In this document: in pieces, positions 40,277-48,790 of the stretch
How the letters are laid out: every line of letters starts with the position of its first letter
Numbering within the stretch: position 1 is the first letter of the stretch
From: CAYOXX01 sp964408025
Lineage (GTDB): Bacteria; Acidobacteriota; DATKUA01
Direction: 5' to 3'
DNA: 64,000 nt
Assembly (NCBI GenBank): GCA_964408025.1
Contig: CAYOXX010000002.1
Span: forward strand, 1 to 64,000
Position numbers and translations under genes: made by a program
The notes under the pieces: generated by a model
What the model saw: only the letters and a program-made list of their open reading frames with translations
What the model was told of the DNA's origin: nothing
The model's database searches: none

Positions 40277-40522
40277 ATGTGCGTTGCCGTGCCGATGAAG
40301 CTTACCAGCCTGGACGGCCACAACGGCGTCGCAGAGACGGGCGGCGTCAAGTTGTCAATAAACACCATGCTGCTGCCCGACGCCAAGCCTGGTGATTACG
40401 TAATCGTACACGCCGGCTTCGCCATCCAGCACCTGGACGTCGAGGAGGCGGAGCGGACGCTGGAGCTGATCCGCGAGCTGGCCGAACATGAAGGAGACAA
40501 AGAGGACACGGAGAGCGGATGA
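40277..40522 (+). CDS. hypC: Hydrogenase assembly chaperone HypC
   Basis: An 81-aa chaperone that carries the Fe(CN)2CO group with HypD. The essential N-terminal Met-Cys is in MCVAVPMKLTSL, and PGDYVIVHAGFAIQHLD is conserved. The C terminus is acidic. It overlaps hypD by 4 bases. Confidence 0.95.
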   Translation: MCVAVPMKLTSLDGHNGVAETGGVKLSINTMLLPDAKPGDYVIVHAGFAIQHLDVEEAERTLELIRELAEHEGDKEDTESG

Positions 40523-41616
40523 AGTACATGCGCGAGTTCCGCGAGGCCGGAGCCACTAAAGCCCTGGCCAAGAGCCTGGCAGGCGCCGCCGAAAGATTAG
40601 AAGTCGTGCGGTTGATGGAGGTCTGCGGGACGCACACGATGAGCATCGCCCGCTTCGGCCTGCGCTCGTTCTTCCCGGAAAACGTCATGCTGACCAGCGG
40701 GCCCGGCTGCCCCGTCTGCGTCTCTCCCCACGCTTACATCGACACCGCCGTTGCATACTGCCGCCGTCCGGACACGATCGTCACCACCTTCGGCGACATG
40801 GTGCGCGTCCCCGGCTCGAGCTCGAGCCTCGAGAGCGAGCAGGCCGCCGGCGCCGACGTCCGGGTCGTCCTCTCGACTATCGACGCGCTTCGCATAGCCG
40901 AGGAGAATCCGGAAAAAGAGGTTGTCTTCCTGGCCATCGGCTTCGAGACCACGGCACCCACTATCGCCGCCGCCGTCTTGGAAGCCCGCGACAGCGGATT
41001 GCCCAACTTCGCCGCCCTCTGTGGCCATAAGGTGATGCCGCCGGCGATGGCGGCACTTGCCTCCGATCCGGAGATTCGCATCGACGGCTACATCTGCCCG
41101 CCGCACGTTAGCGCCATCATCGGCGGCGACGCCTACCGCTTTCTCGCCGATGAGTACGGCACGCCGTGCGTCATCGCCGGTTTCGAGCCGTTCGACGTGC
41201 TCCAGGGTGTGCTCTGGCTGCTGGAGATGATCGCCGATAGCAAGCCGGAGGTGCGCATTCAGTACAGCAGAGTCGTCTCACGAGAGGGCAACCAGGCCGC
41301 CCTGGCGATCCTCTACGAGGTGTTCGAAGCGAAGGACGACGAGTGGCGCGGCATCGGCCCTATCCCCGGCTCCGGGTTGTCCTTCCGTAAGGAGTTCTTT
41401 GACTTCGACGCAGAGCGCCGCTGGCCGGTCGAGGTAGAGCCGACGTGCGTCCCCGAGGGCTGCATCTGCGGCGAGGTGCTCAAGGGAATCGCCTCGCCGC
41501 GCGACTGCGCGCTCTTCGGAACCGCCTGCACGCCCGAGAGCCCGGTCGGTGCCTGCATGGTCTCCTCCGAGGGCGCCTGCGCCGCCGCCTTCAAGTACGA
41601 AGGAGCGAACCGGTGA
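40519..41616 (+). CDS. hypD: Hydrogenase maturation protein HypD
   Basis: An iron-sulfur scaffold of 365 aa for assembling the Fe(CN)2CO site. Conserved motifs: VCGTHTMSIARFGLRS, SGPGCPVCVSP, and IGFETTAPT. The C-terminal cysteine cluster (CVPEGCICGEVLKG then GTACTPESPVGACMVSSEG) binds the Fe-S centre. The start overlaps hypC and the end overlaps hypE, each by 4 bases. Confidence 0.96.
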   Translation: MKYMREFREAGATKALAKSLAGAAERLEVVRLMEVCGTHTMSIARFGLRSFFPENVMLTSGPGCPVCVSPHAYIDTAVAYCRRPDTIVTTFGDMVRVPGSSSSLESEQAAGADVRVVLSTIDALRIAEENPEKEVVFLAIGFETTAPTIAAAVLEARDSGLPNFAALCGHKVMPPAMAALASDPEIRIDGYICPPHVSAIIGGDAYRFLADEYGTPCVIAGFEPFDVLQGVLWLLEMIADSKPEVRIQYSRVVSREGNQAALAILYEVFEAKDDEWRGIGPIPGSGLSFRKEFFDFDAERRWPVEVEPTCVPEGCICGEVLKGIASPRDCALFGTACTPESPVGACMVSSEGACAAAFKYEGANR

Positions 41617-42632
41617 TCGGCTCTGGAGGCGAAAAGATCCTGCTGGCGCACGGCTCGGGAGGCAAGGCGATGCACGAGCTGATCGAGTCGCTGCTCCTGC
41701 CCGCCTTCCGCAACCCGAAGCTGGAGCCGCTGGGCGACAGCGCCCGCCTCGAGCTGGGCGGCCGCGAGCTGGCCTTCACAACCGACAGCTACGTCGTCGA
41801 TCCGCTCTTCTTCCCCGGCGGCGACATCGGCCGCCTGGCAGTCTGCGGCACGATAAACGACCTGGCTGTCTGCGGCGCCCGCCCGCTGGCGCTGAGCTGC
41901 GCCCTGATCCTGGAAGAGGGCTTGCCGATGGCGGACCTGGAGAAGGTTGTCGAGTCGATGCGCTCAGCCGCAGACGAGGCCGGCGTCGAGATCGTTACCG
42001 GCGACACCAAGGTACTGCCCCACGGCAAGGGCGACCGGCTCTTCGTCAACACCGCCGGCGTGGGGCTGCTGCCCGAGGGCCGCCGCTGGCTTCCCGGAAC
42101 GGCGGAACCGGGCGACGTGGTGCTGATCAACGGCCACGTGGCCGACCACGGCGCCGCGGTTATGGCCGAGCGCGAGCGCTTCGCCCTGCGCGCCGAGATA
42201 CGCTCCGACGTGGCACCGCTCAACCACCTGATCGAGGCGCTCCTGGAGGCCGTACCAGACGTCCGCTGCCTCAAGGACCCGACGCGCGGCGGCCTCGCCA
42301 GCGCCCTGAACGAGATCGCCGCGGCCTCCGCGGTCAGCATTGTGCTCGACGAAGAGGCGATACCGGTGCGCGGGCCGGTGGCCGCCCTGTGCGAGCTGCT
42401 CGGACTCGACCCGCTATACTTCGCCAACGAGGGGAAAGTATTGGCTGCCGTCCCGCCCCGGCGCGCCGACGAAGCGCTGGCCGCGCTCCGCTCCCACCCG
42501 CTAGGCAGGTACGCCGCGGCCATCGGCGAGGCGAAACCGTTCGACCGCGTGCCGCTGTCGGCGCGCACGCTGCTGGGAAGCCACCGCGTGGTCGGCATGC
42601 TCACCGGCGACCAGCTCCCGCGCATCTGCTGA
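41613..42632 (+). CDS. hypE: Carbamoyl dehydratase HypE
   Basis: Dehydrates the carbamoyl thioester on its C-terminal Cys to cyanide. It is 339 aa from the GTG at 41613, overlapping hypD. It starts with ILLAHGSGGKAMHELI, has DSYVVDPLFFPGGDIG and VLINGHVADHGAAVM, and ends in PRIC, so the catalytic C-terminal Cys is intact. A longer frame upstream is the shadow of hypD. Confidence 0.95.
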   Translation: MIGSGGEKILLAHGSGGKAMHELIESLLLPAFRNPKLEPLGDSARLELGGRELAFTTDSYVVDPLFFPGGDIGRLAVCGTINDLAVCGARPLALSCALILEEGLPMADLEKVVESMRSAADEAGVEIVTGDTKVLPHGKGDRLFVNTAGVGLLPEGRRWLPGTAEPGDVVLINGHVADHGAAVMAERERFALRAEIRSDVAPLNHLIEALLEAVPDVRCLKDPTRGGLASALNEIAAASAVSIVLDEEAIPVRGPVAALCELLGLDPLYFANEGKVLAAVPPRRADEALAALRSHPLGRYAAAIGEAKPFDRVPLSARTLLGSHRVVGMLTGDQLPRIC

Positions 42633-42742
42633 TTGACACGCGCCGCAGCGTGCGTATCATGTGCCCTCCGGCCCGCAGGCGGACTCCAGGCCGACGGGAA
42701 AGCGTGGCTTCCCACCGATCAAATTGCTCAGAAGAAACGAAG

Positions 42743-43456
42743 ATGCCGAGGTCAGTAATAATCTCAATCGCCTCGCTAGCGTTCCTGGTGGCTGGAGCGC
42801 CGGCGCAGGAATGCGACTTCCCGATCACCGACGACGACACGCTCGCCGCCGCCGCGCGGCAGTTTCACGGCGTCATGGGTCCTCTCTGGCACGGTCCGCT
42901 GAAAGAGGGCGACTACGATCAGCTTGCTGAAAGGATCGGCGAGCTGGTAGCGGGACGCGACGCCGTCATGAACGCCAGCCTGCCGCCGCGGCACCTGCAC
43001 AACTGCGCCCGGTTCTCCGCCAACGCCGCCCTCTTCTCGCAGGCCATCGACAACTTGGCCGAGCTGGTCGGGGCGGGAGCGGGGAATCCCGAGCTCCACG
43101 CGGCGTTCTCCGACATGCACGACCGCTACAGGGAGATGATGCTCGTCCTCAGAGCCCCGGATGATCCCGTCGAGGCGATTCACGACGTCATCCGCTTCCT
43201 GTGGCACGAGGCATACCCGGCGCGCGACGTCGAGGCCATAGGAGAGCTACTTCCCGAGCTGAAAGCGCGGGCCGAGCGGCTGCTTATATCAACGCCTCCC
43301 GAGGGCGCTGACGCTGAGGAATTCGCACGATTGGCCTGCGAATTGGTGGCCTCGGTCGTCAGGCTGCAGCTGGCCCTGGACGGAGACGACGCGGACCCCG
43401 TCCTCGAGGCTCTCTCTGCCGTGCACGACGCCTTCCACGCAATCAGCGGCGAGTAA
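42743..43456 (+). CDS. Exported protein with a duplicated His-containing helical domain
   Basis: A 237-aa protein that I do not recognise by name. The signal peptide runs to about residue 22 (AGAPAQ). The mature part is two copies of one domain. Copy 1 starts FHGVMGPLWH (41-50) and has MHD at 125; copy 2 starts IHDVIRFLWH (146-155) and has VHD at 227. Each copy keeps three His residues and looks fully helical, so a metal-binding helical bundle is possible. It follows hypE by 110 bases on the same strand. A role linked to nickel or hydrogenase is only a guess. The longer frame upstream is a shadow of hypE. Confidence 0.75.
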   Translation: MPRSVIISIASLAFLVAGAPAQECDFPITDDDTLAAAARQFHGVMGPLWHGPLKEGDYDQLAERIGELVAGRDAVMNASLPPRHLHNCARFSANAALFSQAIDNLAELVGAGAGNPELHAAFSDMHDRYREMMLVLRAPDDPVEAIHDVIRFLWHEAYPARDVEAIGELLPELKARAERLLISTPPEGADAEEFARLACELVASVVRLQLALDGDDADPVLEALSAVHDAFHAISGE

Positions 43457-43759
43457 TCCGCATTCGAACGGAAGTTCCAGGTGGATTTCAGGCTCGCGAG
43501 TGCGAGCTAGCCGTAAATCGCTCGTTGACACCCGTGCCGTAACTTTGCTATTTTTTCAGAATCCTAAATAATCCACCCGCTTATACGAGTGCGCATTTCC
43601 TTTGGAGCGGGGGGCGCGGGGAAAAGGTCAAGGTTCGGCAAGGGTTAGTCAAGATCATCGCCACCAGATCAGGCACTACGATCCTCGCGGACCGCGGCGG
43701 CGGTGGTAGGAGTAAGCAAGGTCCGGCGGCGGCGCCGGTAAACCTACGGGGTAAGAACA
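43457..43759. other. Intergenic region with long leader
   Basis: It holds the promoter at 43525-43554, then about 200 bases of untranslated leader that is purine- and G-rich (GCGGGGGGCG near 43607, CGGCGG runs at 43690-43740). I find no gene or named riboswitch in it. Confidence 0.4.
43525..43554 (+). promoter_or_regulatory. Sigma-70 promoter for the FHA protein gene
   Basis: Perfect TTGACA at 43525-43530, 18 bases, then TATTTT at 43549-43554. The leader to the start codon would be about 200 nt. Confidence 0.55.
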
Positions 43760-44776
43760 ATGAGCACTGATACGCACGAGAAGGAAGAGGGCAAGATCCG
43801 GCTTGTGGGCCTCTCCGGGGGCTACAAGGGGAACGAGTATTTCCTGGACAAGGATGTCTACATCATCGGTCGCGCCGGAGACTGCGATCTCGCTCTGAAC
43901 GAGAGCACCATCTCAGCCCAGCACGCCAAGATCGAGCGCGTCGGCGACCACTATGAGATCACCGACATGGGCTCGACCAACGGCACCTTCGTCAACGGCG
44001 TCAAGGTCGACAGAAAGGCCCTGCGTAACGACGACAAGATCCGGCTTGACGTATTCGAATTCCAGTACATCAACCCGGCCGAGGTGGCGCGCACGGTTGT
44101 GGCGGAAGCGCCAGAGTTCGCGCCGCCGGCCGAGACTGTGGTGCGGCAACAGCCGCTGGCGCAGGCCGCAGCACCGCCGGCACAGGCCGCCGCGCCTCCG
44201 CCACCGCGGCCTTCGAGCATGGTGGAAAGAGACTACCCGCAGCCCAGGGCCAGGCCCGCGGTCTACGAAAGGAAGGGGAGTATGTTAGGAGGACTGATTC
44301 TCGGCCTGATCATCGCCTTCATCTTCGGCTACGGCGGGCCGTTCATGGGCGCCTGGGCGGCCGTGAACTTCGCGACCGTAAACCTGGTGGACGGATTTCT
44401 TAATGTCATTGCCTTATTCCCGACGTTGCACCTGCACACGGCCTGGATGAACGTGCAGTGGGGAGTCGCCAACATAGTGGCCATCGTCTGCCTGCCGCTG
44501 GCGCTCCTGCTGGGCGGCCTCATCACCCAGAGCATCGGCCGCAGAAACCGCTTCGGCACCGCCATCCTCTTCAGCATCTTCTACGTCCTGATCGCCGCCG
44601 GCGCCCAGATCGCCGCGCTGAGATTCGACATCGAGATCTGGAAGTTAATAGCGGGCGCCCCGGCAGCTAACTTCGGCATCTACGATCCCTGGCTAGGCCT
44701 CGCGGTCACCTTCGGATACTTCTTCGGCGTCACATTCGTGCTCAGCTTCATAGGAGCACTGCTGGGAAGAAAATAG
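43760..44776 (+). CDS. FHA domain membrane protein
   Basis: A 338-aa protein with an N-terminal FHA domain (about 12-105) that reads phosphothreonine: YIIGRAGDCDLALNESTISAQHAKIE holds the Gly-Arg and Ser-x-x-His, and TDMGSTNGTFVNG the Asn-Gly. A Pro/Ala/Gln-rich linker follows (about 110-170), then about five membrane helices from 180 to the end. The soluble domain probably faces the cytoplasm. It may tether a phosphorylated partner to the membrane. No kinase gene is adjacent. A strong terminator follows. Confidence 0.85.
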   Translation: MSTDTHEKEEGKIRLVGLSGGYKGNEYFLDKDVYIIGRAGDCDLALNESTISAQHAKIERVGDHYEITDMGSTNGTFVNGVKVDRKALRNDDKIRLDVFEFQYINPAEVARTVVAEAPEFAPPAETVVRQQPLAQAAAPPAQAAAPPPPRPSSMVERDYPQPRARPAVYERKGSMLGGLILGLIIAFIFGYGGPFMGAWAAVNFATVNLVDGFLNVIALFPTLHLHTAWMNVQWGVANIVAIVCLPLALLLGGLITQSIGRRNRFGTAILFSIFYVLIAAGAQIAALRFDIEIWKLIAGAPAANFGIYDPWLGLAVTFGYFFGVTFVLSFIGALLGRK

Positions 44777-44793
44777 AATCGAATTCATTGTCC

Positions 44794-44828
44794 GACGGGC
44801 CGCCCGCGGGCGGCCCGTTTTGTTTACC
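44794..44828 (+). terminator. Rho-independent terminator after the FHA gene
   Basis: A GC-rich stem of up to 11 bp (ACGGGCCGCCC with GGGCGGCCCGT, 44794-44817) is followed by TTTTGTTT. It ends 41-50 bases after the stop codon. Confidence 0.9.
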
Positions 44829-44938
44829 CGCAGAGTAAGAATCGGATCGAATCGCGACGCCGTTGCGCCCAATTTCTGCTTGAGTTATACATGGTTCCGT
44901 CTTGACTTGTTAATCGGACCACAGCGAGGTCTGGAAGG

Positions 44939-46948
44939 ATGAAAAGAACCATCGGAATAGCCGCTTTGCTTCTCGGTGTTCTGCTACTGCCCCCGCCTTC
45001 TGTCGCCCAGGAGAGTCCTCGGCCGATGACGGTGGACGACATCTTCACCTTCTACCGTGTCGGGTCGCCGCGCCTGTCTCCCGACGGGCGCTTCGTCCTC
45101 TACACCGCCTCGAGGGCCGACCTCGAGCTCAACCGCAGCGTCACACACATCTGGCGTGCCGCCACCGGCGGCAGCGATCAGCGCCAGCTCACACGCGGCG
45201 ACGAATCCTGTATCCGCCCACGCTGGAGCCCCGACGGCGAGCTGATCGCCTTCCTGACCGAGCGTTCGGGGGACGACCAGATCTGGCTGATGCACGCCAA
45301 CGGCGGCGAAGCCTGGCAACTGAGCGAACACGATCCGGGCGTGACCGCCTTCGAGTGGGCCCCGTCCGGCACCGGAATCCTATTCCTCGCCCCGGACCCC
45401 GAGACGGAGGCCGAGGAGGCGAGGGAGGAGGCCGAAAACGAGGTCATTATCGTCGACCGGGAGCTGAAGAACGTGCACTTGTGGTCCCTCGATATCGAAA
45501 TCGGCGAGGAGACTCGCCTCACAGAAGGCGACTTTTCGATCCGCGAGTTCGTCCTTTCCCCCGACGCCTCGCGGATCGCCTTCGCCGCCGCGCCGACGCC
45601 CAAGGTCGACGACAACCTCCAGATCGAGGTCTACCTTCTGCCCCTCGCGGACGGCTCGATACGCTGCCTCACCGACAACGCCATCCAAGAGGGGAACCTC
45701 AGATGGCACCCGGACGGCGAGACCCTGACCTTCGTCTCCGACTCCAGCGAGAACCTCGAGACTTACTACCAGCGCTCGATCTTCCTGCTGCGGCTCGACG
45801 GCTCTGGGCCGGAGGACCTCCTGCCCGGTTTCGAGGAGGAAGTCTATGCGCACGAGTGGCTGGAAACCGGGGACGGCGGGAATCTAATCGGCTTCTCGGC
45901 CAACACCGGTGTCAACGTACACTTCTTCACCTACGACTTCGACGAGAGAAGAATCCTTTCCCGGAATACATCTGCCGACGGCGTACGCGACTCCTTCCAC
46001 GTTGTCGGGAACAGGATCGCCTTCACCTTCACCGACACGACCTCCCCGAGCGACATATGGTTCCACGAAGGGTTCGAGGGCGAGCCGTCAAGGATCACCG
46101 ACATGAATCCCCAGGTCGCCGATTTTGCACTGGCGCAGTACCGAACCATCCATTGGACCGCGCCGGACGGCCGCCTGGTCGAGGGACTGCTGATACTGCC
46201 GCCGGACTACCTCGAGGGGCAAAGCTACCCGATGATCACCCAGCTCCACGGCGGCCCCGAGAGCTCCTACAAGAATTCCTTCTCCACCAGCTGGTCCACC
46301 TATCCGCACGTCCTGGCCGGCCGCGGATACGTTCTCTTCCAACCCAACTACCGAGGCTCTACCGGTTACGGCGACGATGTTATGCGGGCCATCATCGGGC
46401 GCTACTTCGAGGACGACATCGACGATATCCTCAGCGGCATCGACTACCTGGTCGAAGCCGGCATCGCCGACCCCGAGCGCCTGGGCGTCATGGGCTGGAG
46501 CGCCGGCGGGCACCTGACCAACTGGCTCGTGACCCACTCCAACCGCTTCGCCGCCGCCGCCTCCGGAGCCGGCATGAGCAATTGGTACAGCTTCTACGCC
46601 CAGACCGATATGCACTACATCCGTGAGATCTGGCACACCGGGACGCCCTACGAGCGCGCAGAGCTCTTCCGCGCCAAGTCGCCGATCAACTACGTCCGCG
46701 ACGCCTCCACGCCGACCATAATCTTCTGCGGCGCAAACGACCGTCGCGTTCCGGCGCCCCAGAGCTGGGAGATGTACATCGGCCTGCGCCGCTGCGGCGT
46801 CACAACCGAGTTCCGCCTCTACCCCGGCGAGCCCCACGGCCTTCGCCGCATCGCCCACCAACGGGACAAGATGGAGGCCGAGCTGGCCTGGTTCGACCGC
46901 TATATTCTCGGGATCGAGGAGGCTGCAACCGAACAAGAGGTTCAATAG
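44939..46948 (+). CDS. Secreted S9 (prolyl oligopeptidase-type) peptidase
   Basis: A 669-aa exported serine peptidase of the DPP IV/acylaminoacyl type. The signal peptide ends near residue 24 (PPSVAQ). Residues about 40-400 form a TolB/WD40-like beta-propeller with repeated SPDG-type blades (RLSPDGRFVLYT, RWSPDGELIAFL). The alpha/beta-hydrolase domain has Ser in GWSAGGHLTNW (about 521), Asp in CGANDRRVP, and His in GEPHGLRR. The GGAAGG ribosome site touches the ATG. It is convergent with the next gene. Confidence 0.92.
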   Translation: MKRTIGIAALLLGVLLLPPPSVAQESPRPMTVDDIFTFYRVGSPRLSPDGRFVLYTASRADLELNRSVTHIWRAATGGSDQRQLTRGDESCIRPRWSPDGELIAFLTERSGDDQIWLMHANGGEAWQLSEHDPGVTAFEWAPSGTGILFLAPDPETEAEEAREEAENEVIIVDRELKNVHLWSLDIEIGEETRLTEGDFSIREFVLSPDASRIAFAAAPTPKVDDNLQIEVYLLPLADGSIRCLTDNAIQEGNLRWHPDGETLTFVSDSSENLETYYQRSIFLLRLDGSGPEDLLPGFEEEVYAHEWLETGDGGNLIGFSANTGVNVHFFTYDFDERRILSRNTSADGVRDSFHVVGNRIAFTFTDTTSPSDIWFHEGFEGEPSRITDMNPQVADFALAQYRTIHWTAPDGRLVEGLLILPPDYLEGQSYPMITQLHGGPESSYKNSFSTSWSTYPHVLAGRGYVLFQPNYRGSTGYGDDVMRAIIGRYFEDDIDDILSGIDYLVEAGIADPERLGVMGWSAGGHLTNWLVTHSNRFAAAASGAGMSNWYSFYAQTDMHYIREIWHTGTPYERAELFRAKSPINYVRDASTPTIIFCGANDRRVPAPQSWEMYIGLRRCGVTTEFRLYPGEPHGLRRIAHQRDKMEAELAWFDRYILGIEEAATEQEVQ

Positions 46949-46962
46949 CAAACGGCAAGCGA

Positions 46963-47003
46963 AGGTAAAAAGTCAGCCCGGAGCGTGATCGCCGCTCCAG
47001 GCT
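46963..47003 (-). terminator. Terminator of the minus-strand zincin gene
   Basis: The stem arms AGCC-C-GGAGCG (46975-46985) and CGCTCC-A-GGCT (46993-47003) enclose a 7-base loop. On the minus strand it is followed by a run of five T (GACTTTTTACC), so it ends the metallopeptidase transcript and may slow the convergent one. Confidence 0.65.
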
Positions 47004-47051
47004 AATCTATTCCCACCTGATCTACACGTACTACAAGCAGAAAGAAACGGG

Positions 47052-48665
47052 TTATTGCAGTGTTATCGTGTCCGATTTCACCTTCGAGACGTTCCCTGAA
47101 GCGTCTCTGAACCAGACGTAGACTCTCTTGACACCGCTGCCGGAACTTAAAGTGAACTGGACATTCCTCTTGAACTTCTTGGCAGTGGCAACCGCAATCC
47201 AGCCGGCCTGCCAGGCGGCGGGCGTCGCGGAGGACTCGGAGGCGTAATAGCCCACAACTCCCCTCTTATCCTTTCCGAACAGCGCCAAGGTGACCGTACT
47301 GCTGGACGTCGAGGCAGAGCCGGTGTTGATGAAGTTGGCCTTCGTCTTGTTCTTGGGGGCTTTATTGTCCTGCGAGACCACTGTCGGACGCCAACCGGCA
47401 ACGGTTTGCCTGACGGTGTTTGTCGATCTGGCAGAATTACATTTCTTGGAGCCGGTCTTGAAACCGGAGTACCTGACCCTCGGGTTGGAATAGTGGCTAA
47501 CCGTCTGCTCGCTCCCGCCTTGAGACCGGTAGGACATCACGGTCATGTACTGGCCGTTGCCGAAGCGAAAACCGACTGAGTAACTGAAGATCGCCTGGTC
47601 ACCCAGGTTGTGGTTTAAGCCCCAGTTATGCCCCATCTCGTGTGCCAACGTCTGGTCACTGCAGTAAGAATAACCCCCACCCCCGGTATCGTACCTGCCG
47701 ACCTGAACTACTGAGTAAGCCCACCCCGCAAAATTCGAATTATAGGTCAACCAGGTCCAAGCAAGACCACAATAATTGTTGCTGCTGTCAAATACCCTTA
47801 ACAGGGAAACCTGATCCGCACCCAATTGGTTGCGAAGGTTGTTGACCCCTGCAAACGCGGCATTATCCTGGGCGCTCCCTTGACCAATCAGCGCGTTTAA
47901 AGGGTCATTCAAACTGCCGGTGTCTCTGAACTGCACCTGGCTTATCCCTACCAGCCTAACCTGCATGTTTACCTTGCTGTTCCAGAGGCTCTCGCTCATC
48001 ACCGCCACCAGAAAGTTGATCTGGGCGCCCAACAGGTTGCCCGGATACTTGGCGGCAAATCCGTTTGTGTAGAGGATAAGCAGGTCAACTGTCGTGATTG
48101 CGGCGCCGGGGCCGGGCATGGGGCTTCCCTTGGCAGGCGGAAGGCTCTCCGGTACCATCTCGCCACCGCAGATAGGAGCGGCGAATTCGGGATTGGGCTC
48201 AAATACCAGGTGATCCGGTGTCGCCGGATCCGGTTCTATCTTGAAGGTCCGCCCGTTGACTTCAATCTGTCCGAAAGCGACATCCTCGTTGAAAGCGATG
48301 ATGACCGAGCCACCGACCTCAACAGCCCTCCCGTGCCAAGTCAGAGTTCCCTGGGGGCCAACCGTCAACCTCGTGCAGCGGGCCAGAAAGCTGATGCCGT
48401 TCCTCTCCAGGCTGACCCTCACAAGTTTGGCTTTTTCTGGAGAGTCGAGTGCAAGTGACGCGAAATTGATCGCAACCCTCTCTACAGTTCCGGGGTAAGC
48501 GATTCTGACCGCGTCGTCCGTCGCCGGCACGGTGCCGAATGTCGATGGCCTGAAGATATCCGCAACATCGTCGTCGGCCGCCAGGGAGGTCTGGGGGAAG
48601 GCTGCCAACAAGATTATAAATAAAGGAACAATGGCTACGAATGTTAGATTCTTCTTATAGAGCAT
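47052..48665 (-). CDS. Secreted reprolysin-like zinc metallopeptidase
   Basis: A 537-aa exported protease. The signal peptide ends near residue 30 (QTSLAADD). An N-terminal pro-like region of about 170 residues is followed by the catalytic domain. The extended zinc motif HEMGHNWGLNH (about 342-352) and a Met-turn (YMTVMSYRS) place it with the metzincins. The last 100 residues form an Ig-like module (KRVYVWFRDASGNVSKVKSD), common at the end of secreted enzymes. The ATG has GGAGG upstream. It does not share an operon. Confidence 0.88.
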   Translation of the reverse strand: MLYKKNLTFVAIVPLFIILLAAFPQTSLAADDDVADIFRPSTFGTVPATDDAVRIAYPGTVERVAINFASLALDSPEKAKLVRVSLERNGISFLARCTRLTVGPQGTLTWHGRAVEVGGSVIIAFNEDVAFGQIEVNGRTFKIEPDPATPDHLVFEPNPEFAAPICGGEMVPESLPPAKGSPMPGPGAAITTVDLLILYTNGFAAKYPGNLLGAQINFLVAVMSESLWNSKVNMQVRLVGISQVQFRDTGSLNDPLNALIGQGSAQDNAAFAGVNNLRNQLGADQVSLLRVFDSSNNYCGLAWTWLTYNSNFAGWAYSVVQVGRYDTGGGGYSYCSDQTLAHEMGHNWGLNHNLGDQAIFSYSVGFRFGNGQYMTVMSYRSQGGSEQTVSHYSNPRVRYSGFKTGSKKCNSARSTNTVRQTVAGWRPTVVSQDNKAPKNKTKANFINTGSASTSSSTVTLALFGKDKRGVVGYYASESSATPAAWQAGWIAVATAKKFKRNVQFTLSSGSGVKRVYVWFRDASGNVSKVKSDTITLQ

Positions 48666-48790
48666 CGTGGCGCCTCCGTTTCCAGAAAGGATAGATCATA
48701 AATATCATAAAAGACGTAAAGATCCAAGCGACAGCCAAGCTGCCCCTCGATTAGAGCAGGCGCGGCGAATCAGTCCTCTTGCTTTTCAAC

